Made by a program: the position numbers and the translations under genes. This document shows, piece after piece, positions 1 to 6,944 of a DNA stretch of 21,954 bases. The stretch's first letter is position 1. Every line of letters begins with the position of its first letter. Below the pieces are notes generated by a model. That model searched no databases and was not told where the DNA came from. It saw only the letters and a list, made by a program, of their open reading frames with translations. The DNA comes from CAWGCE01 sp964480915 (GTDB lineage: Bacteria; Planctomycetota; Planctomycetia; Pirellulales; Pirellulaceae), in NCBI GenBank assembly GCA_964480915.1, contig CAYZRS010000073.1, positions 1 through 21,954 on the forward strand. Direction: 5' to 3'.

Positions 1-48
1 GACGATAGCGAGTGAGCCGTCATGTGCAAGTCGAAGCAAGCAGAGCGT

Positions 49-68
49 CGCGCCCCTACACCGGCGCG
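49..68 (-). terminator. GC-rich hairpin downstream of the LOG-family gene
   Basis: A perfect 6-bp inverted repeat (CGCGCC at 49-54, GGCGCG at 63-68) with an 8-nt loop lies 12 nt after the TAA stop of the LOG gene, read on the minus strand. No T-tract follows, so it is at best a weak or factor-assisted terminator, and a chance hairpin is possible in GC-rich DNA. The first 48 bases hold nothing I can identify. Confidence 0.25.
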
Positions 69-80
69 TGGATGGATGCG

Positions 81-1064
81 TTAAGAGGCATCAACAACCG
101 GGCAGCGGTTGAGGAAGTCGATCAAGCAGCGGAGTCGCCCATGGTTGCGGCGGTCGAAGTGGAAGACGAGTCGAGCGAAGTGATCCGTTTCGGGATCGTC
201 GTTTTCGTCGGCAAGGCGGTCGGACAGTTCAAAATCGCCGCTCACGAGGATGTCACGAAATTCGTTGTTGATGGTGGAAATCGCGGCTGCGGTCGGTGCC
301 GCTTTCAGTCGGAAGACGAGTTGGTGCTTCACGTACCTCATGCTGTGGTAGTTCTTGTAGAACGTTGCCAACTCCTCAACCGCCTCATCGACGCTGTCGG
401 TGAGCAGGTAGAGGTTGATGTCCTGCGGCGAGATCATGCCGCCGGCAAGTAACGAATCGTCGACAAACCGTTGGAAATTTTTCCAGTAGCTGCCGCCCGG
501 TTCATCGATAAGGACGACAGGAACCAATTCTCGTTTGCCCGTTTGCAACAGCGTCAGCACTTCTAGCGCTTCGTCGAGTGTACCGAATCCGCCGGCGAAA
601 CAGACGACCGCCTGGCACTCTTTCACGAACATGAGTTTGCGCGTGAAGAAATACTTCATGTGGACCAGCTTCGGGTCCCCATCGATCACCGGGTTCGCCT
701 CCTGCTCGAAAGGGAGCAAGATATTCAGACCGAGCGATTTTTCTCGGCCGGCGCCCTCATGGCCCGCCTCCATGATGCCGGCTGCGGCGCCCGTAATGAC
801 CATCCAATCGAGCTCGGCGATCTTGGCACCGAAATCGACCGCTTGCTGGTAAGCGAGCGCCTCGGGCTTCGTGCGCGCTGACCCGAAAACCGTCACCTTG
901 AGGTTCCGGCGGAAAGGCTGAAAGACCTTCAGCGCGTAACGCAGCTCGCGGAGGGCACGACTGACGAGTTTTAGATCGCCACGCGTCGAGCCATCACGCT
1001 GAAACTTATCGGCCGCATCATGGATGTCGGCGATGAGATCGCTGGTGCGATTACCTTCGGTCAC
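81..1064 (-). CDS. LOG family (TIGR00730-type) Rossmann-fold protein, lysine-decarboxylase-like
   Basis: About 327 aa. The core matches the LOG/'possible lysine decarboxylase' family, whose characterised members are cytokinin riboside 5'-monophosphate phosphoribohydrolases that release the base from nucleotide monophosphates. Visible motifs in order: FGSAR near residues 60-64, TGAAAGIMEA at about 91-100 (nucleotide-binding loop), FTRK at about 140-143, and AGGFGTLDE at about 157-165, the family PGGxGTxxE motif with the Pro replaced by Ala. It belongs to the longer LOG subgroup, with an N-terminal helical extension and a C-terminal tail of about 90 residues. A TTG at 1106 overlaps the upstream stop codon but has no ribosome binding site. 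The GTG at 1064 is preceded by AGAGG at a good distance, so I chose it. It lies 39 nt downstream of the 78-aa gene and is probably cotranscribed with it. The true substrate cannot be told from sequence; cytosolic location is inferred. Confidence 0.88.
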   Translation of the reverse strand: MTEGNRTSDLIADIHDAADKFQRDGSTRGDLKLVSRALRELRYALKVFQPFRRNLKVTVFGSARTKPEALAYQQAVDFGAKIAELDWMVITGAAAGIMEAGHEGAGREKSLGLNILLPFEQEANPVIDGDPKLVHMKYFFTRKLMFVKECQAVVCFAGGFGTLDEALEVLTLLQTGKRELVPVVLIDEPGGSYWKNFQRFVDDSLLAGGMISPQDINLYLLTDSVDEAVEELATFYKNYHSMRYVKHQLVFRLKAAPTAAAISTINNEFRDILVSGDFELSDRLADENDDPETDHFARLVFHFDRRNHGRLRCLIDFLNRCPVVDAS

Positions 1065-1102
1065 GCGCTCGCCTCTGCTCGAATTCCGGGGAATTCCGGC
1101 GC

Positions 1103-1339
1103 TCAACCAGCGCTAGGACGGTGGTAGTGCTGGTAGGCCAGGATGACTTCGTACAGATCGGTCGAGATGGTCATCTCGTCGTCCTTGAAGTCATCGAGCC
1201 AGGCGCGATTCTGTTGAATCGCATCGGCCAACGTCGACAAGACTTCCGAAGCGGGAACGGTTACCGTGTTTTTGCGATCGGCCGTGGCAACTGAGAGCTG
1301 TTCGGGGCCGCTATATATCCTTAACTGACTGCGAATCAT
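1103..1339 (-). CDS. 78-aa conserved-looking protein of unknown function
   Basis: Not recognised as a named family. The ATG at 1339 has a clear Shine-Dalgarno (AGAAGGG, about 6 nt upstream), which rules out the longer reading to 1438. The product is soluble and acidic in its second half, with no signal peptide or membrane segment. Visible stretches are a polar N-terminus (MIRSQLRIYSGPEQLS), a probable helix around VLSTLADAIQQN, an acidic DDFKDDEMT segment and a C-terminal YEVILAYQHYHRP. The TGA stop overlaps a possible TTG start of the LOG gene, and the two genes look like a small operon. Coding is supported by the strong ribosome binding site and by gene packing, not by homology I can name. 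Confidence 0.72.
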   Translation of the reverse strand: MIRSQLRIYSGPEQLSVATADRKNTVTVPASEVLSTLADAIQQNRAWLDDFKDDEMTISTDLYEVILAYQHYHRPSAG

Positions 1340-1767
1340 AGAATCCCTTCTACGAGTGAAGCTTTTGGGGGGGGATGGAGCGATGTTGGCTGCTGATGTG
1401 CTATCTGCGACCAAAATTACCCATCGATCTATCATCACTCATCGGACGTCTCTCATCACTTGTTTGACTCTTTCCGACCAATTTGTTTGCTTTTCTTCGC
1501 CAGTTTCAAGCGGAGGTGACGGTTGGTGCGGTCAGCGGCCGTTGAGACCCGTTAATCGCGTGAAAATGGGCTTTTGGGGCACTTCGTCCAGTCTCTGGGC
1601 AGAACAACATGCACTAGCATTGCGAGCGGTCTTGCTTGACAATGCTTGCACGGTTTCATTAGCATTCGAAGTGCTTAGCTTCCTAATAAACTCGTTTGGC
1701 TTCACCGGTTGCGTCGAACCGGTATGTTTTCGGTCCACGCTCCGACGCCTCGCAGCGGTGCTCTCCT
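1340..1767. other. Divergent intergenic region between the 78-aa gene and the Tex-like gene
   Basis: About 430 bases with no convincing gene. It should hold promoters for both directions. On the plus strand a sigma70-like promoter is visible at 1636-1665. An 8-bp direct repeat TCATCACT occurs at 1432-1439 and 1453-1460, 21 bp apart (two helical turns), in the part facing the 78-aa gene. An 8-G run lies near 1366-1373. Tandem TAA codons at 1684-1689 close the Tex reading frame upstream, so no ATG start can lie further back. Confidence 0.5.
1636..1665 (+). promoter_or_regulatory. Candidate sigma70-type promoter for the Tex-like gene
   Basis: A perfect TTGACA at 1636-1641 is followed after 18 bp by TAGCAT at 1660-1665, which matches the TATAAT consensus at four of six positions. 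Transcription would start near 1672, about 24 nt before the TTG at 1696 and about 96 nt before the TTG at 1768. The call rests on consensus matching only. Confidence 0.4.
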
Positions 1768-4437
1768 TTGTCTGACTCACAGCTAGAACAGCTTGCGCAA
1801 CAGCTTCGCGTTTCCTCCGACGGGTTGAACGCCGCTGTGAAGTGCTTTAACGATGGCTTGTCCATTCCGTTTGTTGCGCGCTATCGCAAACAAGTAACGG
1901 GCGAACTTGACGAACGCCATCTGCGCCGATTGCACGCCTTGCGTGCCGAAGATCAACTGGCCGTTTCCCATCGTGCGGCACTAAAAAAATTGCTCGAAGA
2001 ACGGGGCCAACTGAATCCAGAGTTCTCCCAGTTCATTGACGACTGTTCCTCGGCGACCGAGTTGGGCAACTGGTTGTCGCTGCACAAACGACGGAAGTTG
2101 CCCAAGGCGGTCATGGAGCAGCGTCGCGGTTGGTATCCACTAGCGCACCGCGTGCTGGACGGTTCGATGACACCGGCCGAGTTGGAAGAATCGTTGGGGC
2201 AATTGGTCGCATCGAATGAGCATCTCGAATCGGCGGCGGCGGCGAAAGACTTGCTGCTAGATACCGTTTCGGAAGCGATTGCCCACCATCCGCGGATTCG
2301 AACCGAGTTGACCCAGATCGTCGCCAAGACGGGGCTGGTCACATGCGGCCCGTTTGTCGAAGCCGACGCGACTTGCTCGAGTGATCCTAAGCAGGCCGAA
2401 TCGGCGCCGGCAAGTGTCGACGCGGCGAAGCCGACCGAGGCGGTGACCGACGTTGCAGCGGAAAGCAAAGAGGTGTCGGCCGCATCGAATGCAACGGCCG
2501 CCACAGAAGCCGCTGGGAAGCTCCAGGATCCGAAAAAGGTCGAGTCGTCCGATCGGCGGGAAAAACGGCGAGCCGCACGCAGGCAAAAACGGACTCAGTT
2601 AGAGTCGAAGTTCAAACATCTCCTTGGCTTGAAAGCGAAGCTGGGTGAACTGAAGACGGAGCAAGTGCTCGAGCTGGACCACGGTGACCGTGTGCGGGCG
2701 ATTGTTTTTGAGGTGGTTTGCGATGCCGAACCGCTCTTGGCGGCTTGCGAGGCTCAGCTCAAACTCGAGAACAATCCACATGCCGAATTGATCAAATCGG
2801 CGGCGCAGGCGGCGGTAAACGATCGGTTGCTTCCCGAGTTATTGAAGGATTCGAAGCGAGATCTGTGCAGCCGCGCGGCGCACGAGTTACGCGGGCCACT
2901 GGCGCACAGTTTACGGTGCCGCGCGATGCAGCGACCGGTCCGCGCGCGACTGTTATCACTGCATTCCAAATTGCGTTGGGGTTGGCAGGCTGCCGTCTTG
3001 GACGCCGACGGACAGGTGTTGGCGCTCGAGTCGATCCCCTGGAATCAAGGTGGGGCCGGTGATCAGGCGCTCATCAAACGGATCGCCGAGTTGGCGACGC
3101 AGCATGAGGTGGAACTGGTCGCGCTGGGCGATTCGGCCGGCGCCCGCAAGTTGGATCGCTTGTTTGTTGCCGACAACAGCGGACTAACCGTCCCTTTTAC
3201 GATCGTCGATACTTCGGGGGTGATGGACTTTGTCCGTAGCGCGGCGGCTGCGGAGATGTTCTCGGAAGAAGACCCGCACGTCCGGGCGTCGATCGCGATT
3301 GGTAGGCGGCTGCAGGATCCGCTGGCTGCGCTTTTGCCTTTGCCGCCCAAAGATCTGTACTCGAATCAGCCCGAACTGAAGACCTTCTTATTGCTGAATG
3401 AGGAAGCGCTCAGCAATGAATTCGTTTCTTGCTTGTGCCTGGTCGGTGTCGACGTCAACCGGGCTCCGGTCAGCGTCCTCGAACGTGTCCCGGGTCTCGA
3501 TCGAAAGATCGCGACGCAGATTGTCGCTGGACGCAGCGAAACACCGATCGTCAATCGCGACCAGCTTCAGCCGCTCATCGCTGATCCGGCAGCTTTCAAC
3601 GAGTCGATCGGTTTCTTGATCGTGATGGATGGCGACAACCCATTCGATGCGACCGGTGTGCATCCTGAGCACTACGCCTGGGCCGATGCCATTTTAGAAT
3701 CGTGCGGACTGACGCGAGACGATTTGACCACCACGATAAAATCGAGGATGGCAGCGATCCGCAGGTTGGGCGCCGATCCAAACTCGGTTGATGATCAGAA
3801 GTGGATGGAGTCGTTACGGACCGTCAAATTGAAGGAGCTCGCCGACAAACTACAGGCCGACGCCGGTCAGTTGAAACAGGTTCTCATCGCTCTGCGGCAC
3901 GCGGGCAACGATATTCGCCGCAACTCGGCCGGGCCTGTGATGCGTGGAAAGCAGACGCCTCTGGCCGAGCTAACGGAAGGCACGGAACTTCACGGTACGG
4001 TGCTGAACATCGTCGACTTTGGGGTCTTCGTCGATATTGGTCGATCGGAGACTGGCCTGATTCATATCAGCCGATTGGCCAATGGTTTCATTCGAAATCC
4101 ACGCGACTTTGTTTGGGAAGGTGACCCGATTCGAGTCTGGGTGGTTTCGGTCGATGAAGCGAAGAATCGTTTGGCATTGTCGGCGATTGCTCCAGGATCG
4201 GCGAAACCTCGTCGCAACGAAAACGCGTCGAGTCGCAGTAAATCTCCTCGCCGGTCGGACAAGCCGGCTCATAAGGGCAAACGGGGTTCGGCGGGCGGTA
4301 AGACCTATGTGCCAAAAGCCAAGAAGAAGCCCAAAGTGGTCGCTCCGATCACCGATGGAATGAAGGAAGGTAAAGAGCCGATGCGTGCTTTTTCCGACCT
4401 GCTGCAGTTCTACGACAAGAAGGATGACAAGAAGTAA
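1768..4437 (+). CDS. Divergent Tex-like (YhgF family) S1 RNA-binding protein
   Basis: About 889 aa from the TTG at 1768 (913 aa from the TTG at 1696); typical Tex is about 750-780 aa. Tex proteins bind nucleic acid and associate with transcription. The N-terminal helical domain carries FVARYRKQVTGELDE near 35-48, close to the family IPFIARYRKEVTG signature. An Ala/Lys/Glu-rich linker follows at about 200-275, a region absent from ordinary Tex. The YqgF/RNase H-like region (about 395-540) keeps RRLQDPLA but lacks the usual DPGxRTG and GVGQYQHDV motifs. Helix-hairpin-helix segments (GVDVNRAPVSVLERVPGL, then GDNPFDATGVHPEHY) lie at about 560-640, an S1 domain at about 737-807 (GTVLNIVDFGVFVDIG), and a Lys/Arg/Ser-rich tail at 812-860. 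No in-frame ATG precedes the conserved part and tandem TAA codons sit just before 1696. I prefer 1768 because it fits the family N-terminus, but no strong ribosome binding site marks either TTG. Confidence 0.85.
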   Translation: MSDSQLEQLAQQLRVSSDGLNAAVKCFNDGLSIPFVARYRKQVTGELDERHLRRLHALRAEDQLAVSHRAALKKLLEERGQLNPEFSQFIDDCSSATELGNWLSLHKRRKLPKAVMEQRRGWYPLAHRVLDGSMTPAELEESLGQLVASNEHLESAAAAKDLLLDTVSEAIAHHPRIRTELTQIVAKTGLVTCGPFVEADATCSSDPKQAESAPASVDAAKPTEAVTDVAAESKEVSAASNATAATEAAGKLQDPKKVESSDRREKRRAARRQKRTQLESKFKHLLGLKAKLGELKTEQVLELDHGDRVRAIVFEVVCDAEPLLAACEAQLKLENNPHAELIKSAAQAAVNDRLLPELLKDSKRDLCSRAAHELRGPLAHSLRCRAMQRPVRARLLSLHSKLRWGWQAAVLDADGQVLALESIPWNQGGAGDQALIKRIAELATQHEVELVALGDSAGARKLDRLFVADNSGLTVPFTIVDTSGVMDFVRSAAAAEMFSEEDPHVRASIAIGRRLQDPLAALLPLPPKDLYSNQPELKTFLLLNEEALSNEFVSCLCLVGVDVNRAPVSVLERVPGLDRKIATQIVAGRSETPIVNRDQLQPLIADPAAFNESIGFLIVMDGDNPFDATGVHPEHYAWADAILESCGLTRDDLTTTIKSRMAAIRRLGADPNSVDDQKWMESLRTVKLKELADKLQADAGQLKQVLIALRHAGNDIRRNSAGPVMRGKQTPLAELTEGTELHGTVLNIVDFGVFVDIGRSETGLIHISRLANGFIRNPRDFVWEGDPIRVWVVSVDEAKNRLALSAIAPGSAKPRRNENASSRSKSPRRSDKPAHKGKRGSAGGKTYVPKAKKKPKVVAPITDGMKEGKEPMRAFSDLLQFYDKKDDKK

Positions 4438-4496
4438 TCTATTCTCGCGTCGTTTTCCAAAATCTTCTCGTACCTTGCCTGCATTCGTTGAAAGCC

Positions 4497-4985
4497 ATGT
4501 CTGATTTCGAGCAACGTTTACAAAAAGCCATCGACCGCGGGGAAAATCGCCGGGACAGTCGGGAAGCGGAAGCTCGCCAGCGGGCCATGTCCGATGACGA
4601 TCTCAAGACGTTGCATACAAAATATCGTTTGGAATTGTCTGAGCATATTGAAAAGTCAATTCAGCAATTGCCGGATCACTTTCCCGGTTTTCGTTTCGAG
4701 ACGATCTTCGGTGAAAAGGGTTGGGGAGCCGCCTGTAGTCGTGACGACCTTGACGCTAGCTCGGGTAGGAAACGTGCGAATGCCTACAGTCGTGTCGAGC
4801 TAACGGTGCGACCTTTTTCGAACCTGTTCGTGCTTGAGCTCGTCGGAAAAGCGACGATTAGCAATAAAGAGGCTTTCAATCGCACGGTCTTTGAAGAACT
4901 CGAGAAAGCCGATCCTCAGCGATTTCACGAACTTATCGACACTTGGGTCGTAGAATACGCAGAGCTCTACGCGGCCAAGCGTTAG
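4497..4985 (+). CDS. 162-aa protein of unknown function
   Basis: Not recognised. The ATG at 4497 is preferred over the TTG at 4488, although only a weak GAAAG precedes it. The first 55 residues are highly charged and probably helical, rich in Arg, Glu, Asp and Gln (EQRLQKAIDRGENRRDSREA). A mixed domain follows with FPGFRFETIFGEKGWGAAC at 63-80, a hydrophilic RDDLDASSGRKR segment, and a strand-like stretch RVELTVRPFSNLFVLELVGKA at about 99-119. It ends in helices (FEELEKADPQRFHELIDTWVV). There is no signal peptide or membrane segment. It lies 59 nt after the Tex-like gene and 67 nt before the protease gene, in the same direction, so cotranscription is possible but not shown. Confidence 0.75.
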   Translation: MSDFEQRLQKAIDRGENRRDSREAEARQRAMSDDDLKTLHTKYRLELSEHIEKSIQQLPDHFPGFRFETIFGEKGWGAACSRDDLDASSGRKRANAYSRVELTVRPFSNLFVLELVGKATISNKEAFNRTVFEELEKADPQRFHELIDTWVVEYAELYAAKR

Positions 4986-5052
4986 CAATCCGCAACGCTG
5001 GGGCCCGAATAATCCGAACAGCTGCGCAACTTGATTGTGGCGGGGGAATACA

Positions 5053-6378
5053 ATGTACGAATCTGATCGAAGCAATCGCTCCATCTCTTCTGGTCTCGCT
5101 TGGCTCCCTTGGTGTTTGGTCGGGGCGGCGTTGTTTTACATTTGGCAACAACCGACAACGCAGAACCAGAATCGCGAAGCGACCGGGCCGTTGCTGCTGC
5201 GCACTGCCGGCACGCCAACGACTGCGCCTCGCAGCGTTCCTATCCAATGGGAGTCTGGCACTGTCGATCGTCGCGCCGCGCGGCACGAAATGCTCAAGCC
5301 TCAATTTGAAGAGACCGCCGCCCGCAGGCAGTACCCTTCCTCACGTCAGATTGCTCCGCGGCGTCAATTGACCCCGGAAGAAGTATCGAACATCGAATCG
5401 TTTCGCCGTCATTCGTCCTCGGTCGTCTTTATCAAGACAGCCGGTGTCGCTATCAATCCGTTTACATTGGACAGGCGACGAGTCCAAACGGGGAGCGGAA
5501 GTGGATTTGTTTGGGATCGAAACGGACATATCGTCACAAATTTCCATGTGGTTCTGTCTTCCAAGTCGCGACCTCACATCGCCGAATCGTTGACCGTATT
5601 CTTGGCTGACCAATCTTCGTGGAAAGCGAAAGTGGTCGGTTACGCCCCCGACAAAGATTTGGCCGTTTTGAAGATCGATGCCCCGACCGAATTGCTGACG
5701 CCGTTACCATTGGGTACGAGTTCCGATTTACTGGTCGGCCAGAAAGTGTTGGCGATCGGTAGCCCGTTTGGGTTCGATCAGACGCTCACGACGGGCATTA
5801 TCAGTGGGCTTGAACGTGTGATCGAATCGGTGACGCAACGCGAAATTGATGGCGTGATCCAAACCGATGCGGCGATCAATCCGGGCAATTCGGGCGGACC
5901 GCTGATCGATAGTAGTGGTCGTCTGATTGGGGTGAACACGGCGATCTTTAGTCCGTCAGGCGCCTATGCTGGAATTGGCTTTGCGATTCCGGTGGATACG
6001 GTCAGTCGTTATATCCCCGAGCTGATCGAAAACGGCAAAGTCGTTCGACCATGGTTGGGCGTTTCATTGGCGCCGGCCGAACTGACGCGTCAGCATGGGA
6101 TCGAAGGGGTGCTGGTGATCAAGACGCAGCCCAATGGCACGGCCGTGCAAGCCGGGATTCGACCGACAAGATATGAGGATGAGCAAATCGTGCTTGGCGA
6201 TATTATTGTCGCGATGAACGGGGACAAAATTTCCGACTCGGACGACTTGCTGGACTTTCTCGACAAGCACGAAGTTGGTGACCGTGTGACGATTACCGTT
6301 TTGCGGGACATCACGACGGATAGTCCTCGCCAAGTGCAGCTGCAAGCGGTACTTAAATCACAATCGGAAGCGGGTTAG
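5053..6378 (+). CDS. Membrane-anchored HtrA/Deg-type S1C serine protease with one PDZ domain
   Basis: 441 aa. HtrA/Deg proteases act in the cell envelope on misfolded or regulatory proteins. The N-terminus has one hydrophobic segment (about residues 15-31, LAWLPWCLVGAALFYIW) after a short polar stretch, typical of an uncleaved anchor. A low-complexity linker runs to about 110. The chymotrypsin-like catalytic triad is complete: H165 in VTNFHVV, D202 in DKDLAVLKID and S280 in NPGNSGGPL. One PDZ domain follows at about 331-430 (RPWLGVSL, then LGDIIVAMNGDKI and a final beta-strand TITVLRD). This single-PDZ, membrane-anchored form resembles DegS/HhoA more than the two-PDZ DegP. The ATG at 5053 has a strong GGGGGA ribosome binding site a few bases upstream, so the TTG at 5035 is rejected. 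The gene converges with the 95-aa gene, 28 nt apart. Confidence 0.93.
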   Translation: MYESDRSNRSISSGLAWLPWCLVGAALFYIWQQPTTQNQNREATGPLLLRTAGTPTTAPRSVPIQWESGTVDRRAARHEMLKPQFEETAARRQYPSSRQIAPRRQLTPEEVSNIESFRRHSSSVVFIKTAGVAINPFTLDRRRVQTGSGSGFVWDRNGHIVTNFHVVLSSKSRPHIAESLTVFLADQSSWKAKVVGYAPDKDLAVLKIDAPTELLTPLPLGTSSDLLVGQKVLAIGSPFGFDQTLTTGIISGLERVIESVTQREIDGVIQTDAAINPGNSGGPLIDSSGRLIGVNTAIFSPSGAYAGIGFAIPVDTVSRYIPELIENGKVVRPWLGVSLAPAELTRQHGIEGVLVIKTQPNGTAVQAGIRPTRYEDEQIVLGDIIVAMNGDKISDSDDLLDFLDKHEVGDRVTITVLRDITTDSPRQVQLQAVLKSQSEAG

Positions 6379-6406
6379 AACCGCAGCGATCACCCGTCAA
6401 AAACGG

Positions 6407-6694
6407 TTACCACTGTTGGGAAGCGCGGGGACGTTCGTCCCAGGCCTGAACCACTAGCATCTCTTGCGGCCATTTCTTTATTTTCGCGGTCGCCACAAGG
6501 CGATGAATCGTATGAAGTGCTTCGGCGGCTTTTGATTTGCCGCGATACGTTCGGGGACTCTTGCGCGTATCGATCCCAAGATAGAAGCAATGACGTCCCG
6601 TCGCTTCTTTCATGGGCTTAATCACGCCAAGTGACTCTCCTCGATAGTAAACTTCATAACCGGATTCCAAGACGTCAAATCGATATTTCGACAT
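6407..6694 (-). CDS. 95-aa protein of unknown function
   Basis: Not recognised. It is a small basic soluble protein. The N-terminal half looks like a compact beta-rich unit (YRFDVLESGYEVYYRGESLG, then CFYLGIDTR), and the C-terminal half has a probable helix (KAAEALHTIHRLVATA) ending in a Trp/Pro-containing tail. No signal peptide, membrane segment or metal motif is visible. The ATG at 6694 has only a weak upstream GGAA. The gene is isolated: it converges with the protease (28 nt) and lies 250 nt downstream of the PVC cytochrome gene on the same strand, so it may have its own promoter. The 250-nt gap holds only a weak AT-rich hairpin near 6901-6919. Coding is supported by sensible residue composition and fit between neighbours. 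Confidence 0.68.
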   Translation of the reverse strand: MSKYRFDVLESGYEVYYRGESLGVIKPMKEATGRHCFYLGIDTRKSPRTYRGKSKAAEALHTIHRLVATAKIKKWPQEMLVVQAWDERPRASQQW

Positions 6695-6944
6695 AAGAGG
6701 CAGGGTTCCAAACGGTGTAAACCATGGTGTTAGTCAGCAGTTTTCAGCACTTCCCGCCCGGAAGTTCGCTGATTATCGTCACAAGGTGGGGAAAGAACCA
6801 CCCCGCATTCAGGGGATTGCGATATTGCAGAATCTCGACACGAGGCTGAGTCGTCCGCAGGTGTTCGCGAATTCTCTATGAATTAGCATTTAATAACACA
6901 ATTTCCTATGCTCGGAAATCTGAAAATGCTCGTTGGTTCCTATC

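Noticed and set aside
12..452. Plus-strand open frame over the LOG gene
   Set aside because: It is antisense to a well-supported LOG-family gene with clear motifs.
1356..1775. Plus-strand open frame of about 139 codons in the intergenic region
   Set aside because: Cys/Ser/Leu-rich non-protein-like composition, no ribosome binding site, and it overlaps the promoter and start of the Tex-like gene.
6901..6919. ATTTCC/GGAAAT hairpin downstream of the PVC cytochrome as a terminator
   Set aside because: The stem is only 6 bp and AT-rich, and the following tract has few consecutive T residues.
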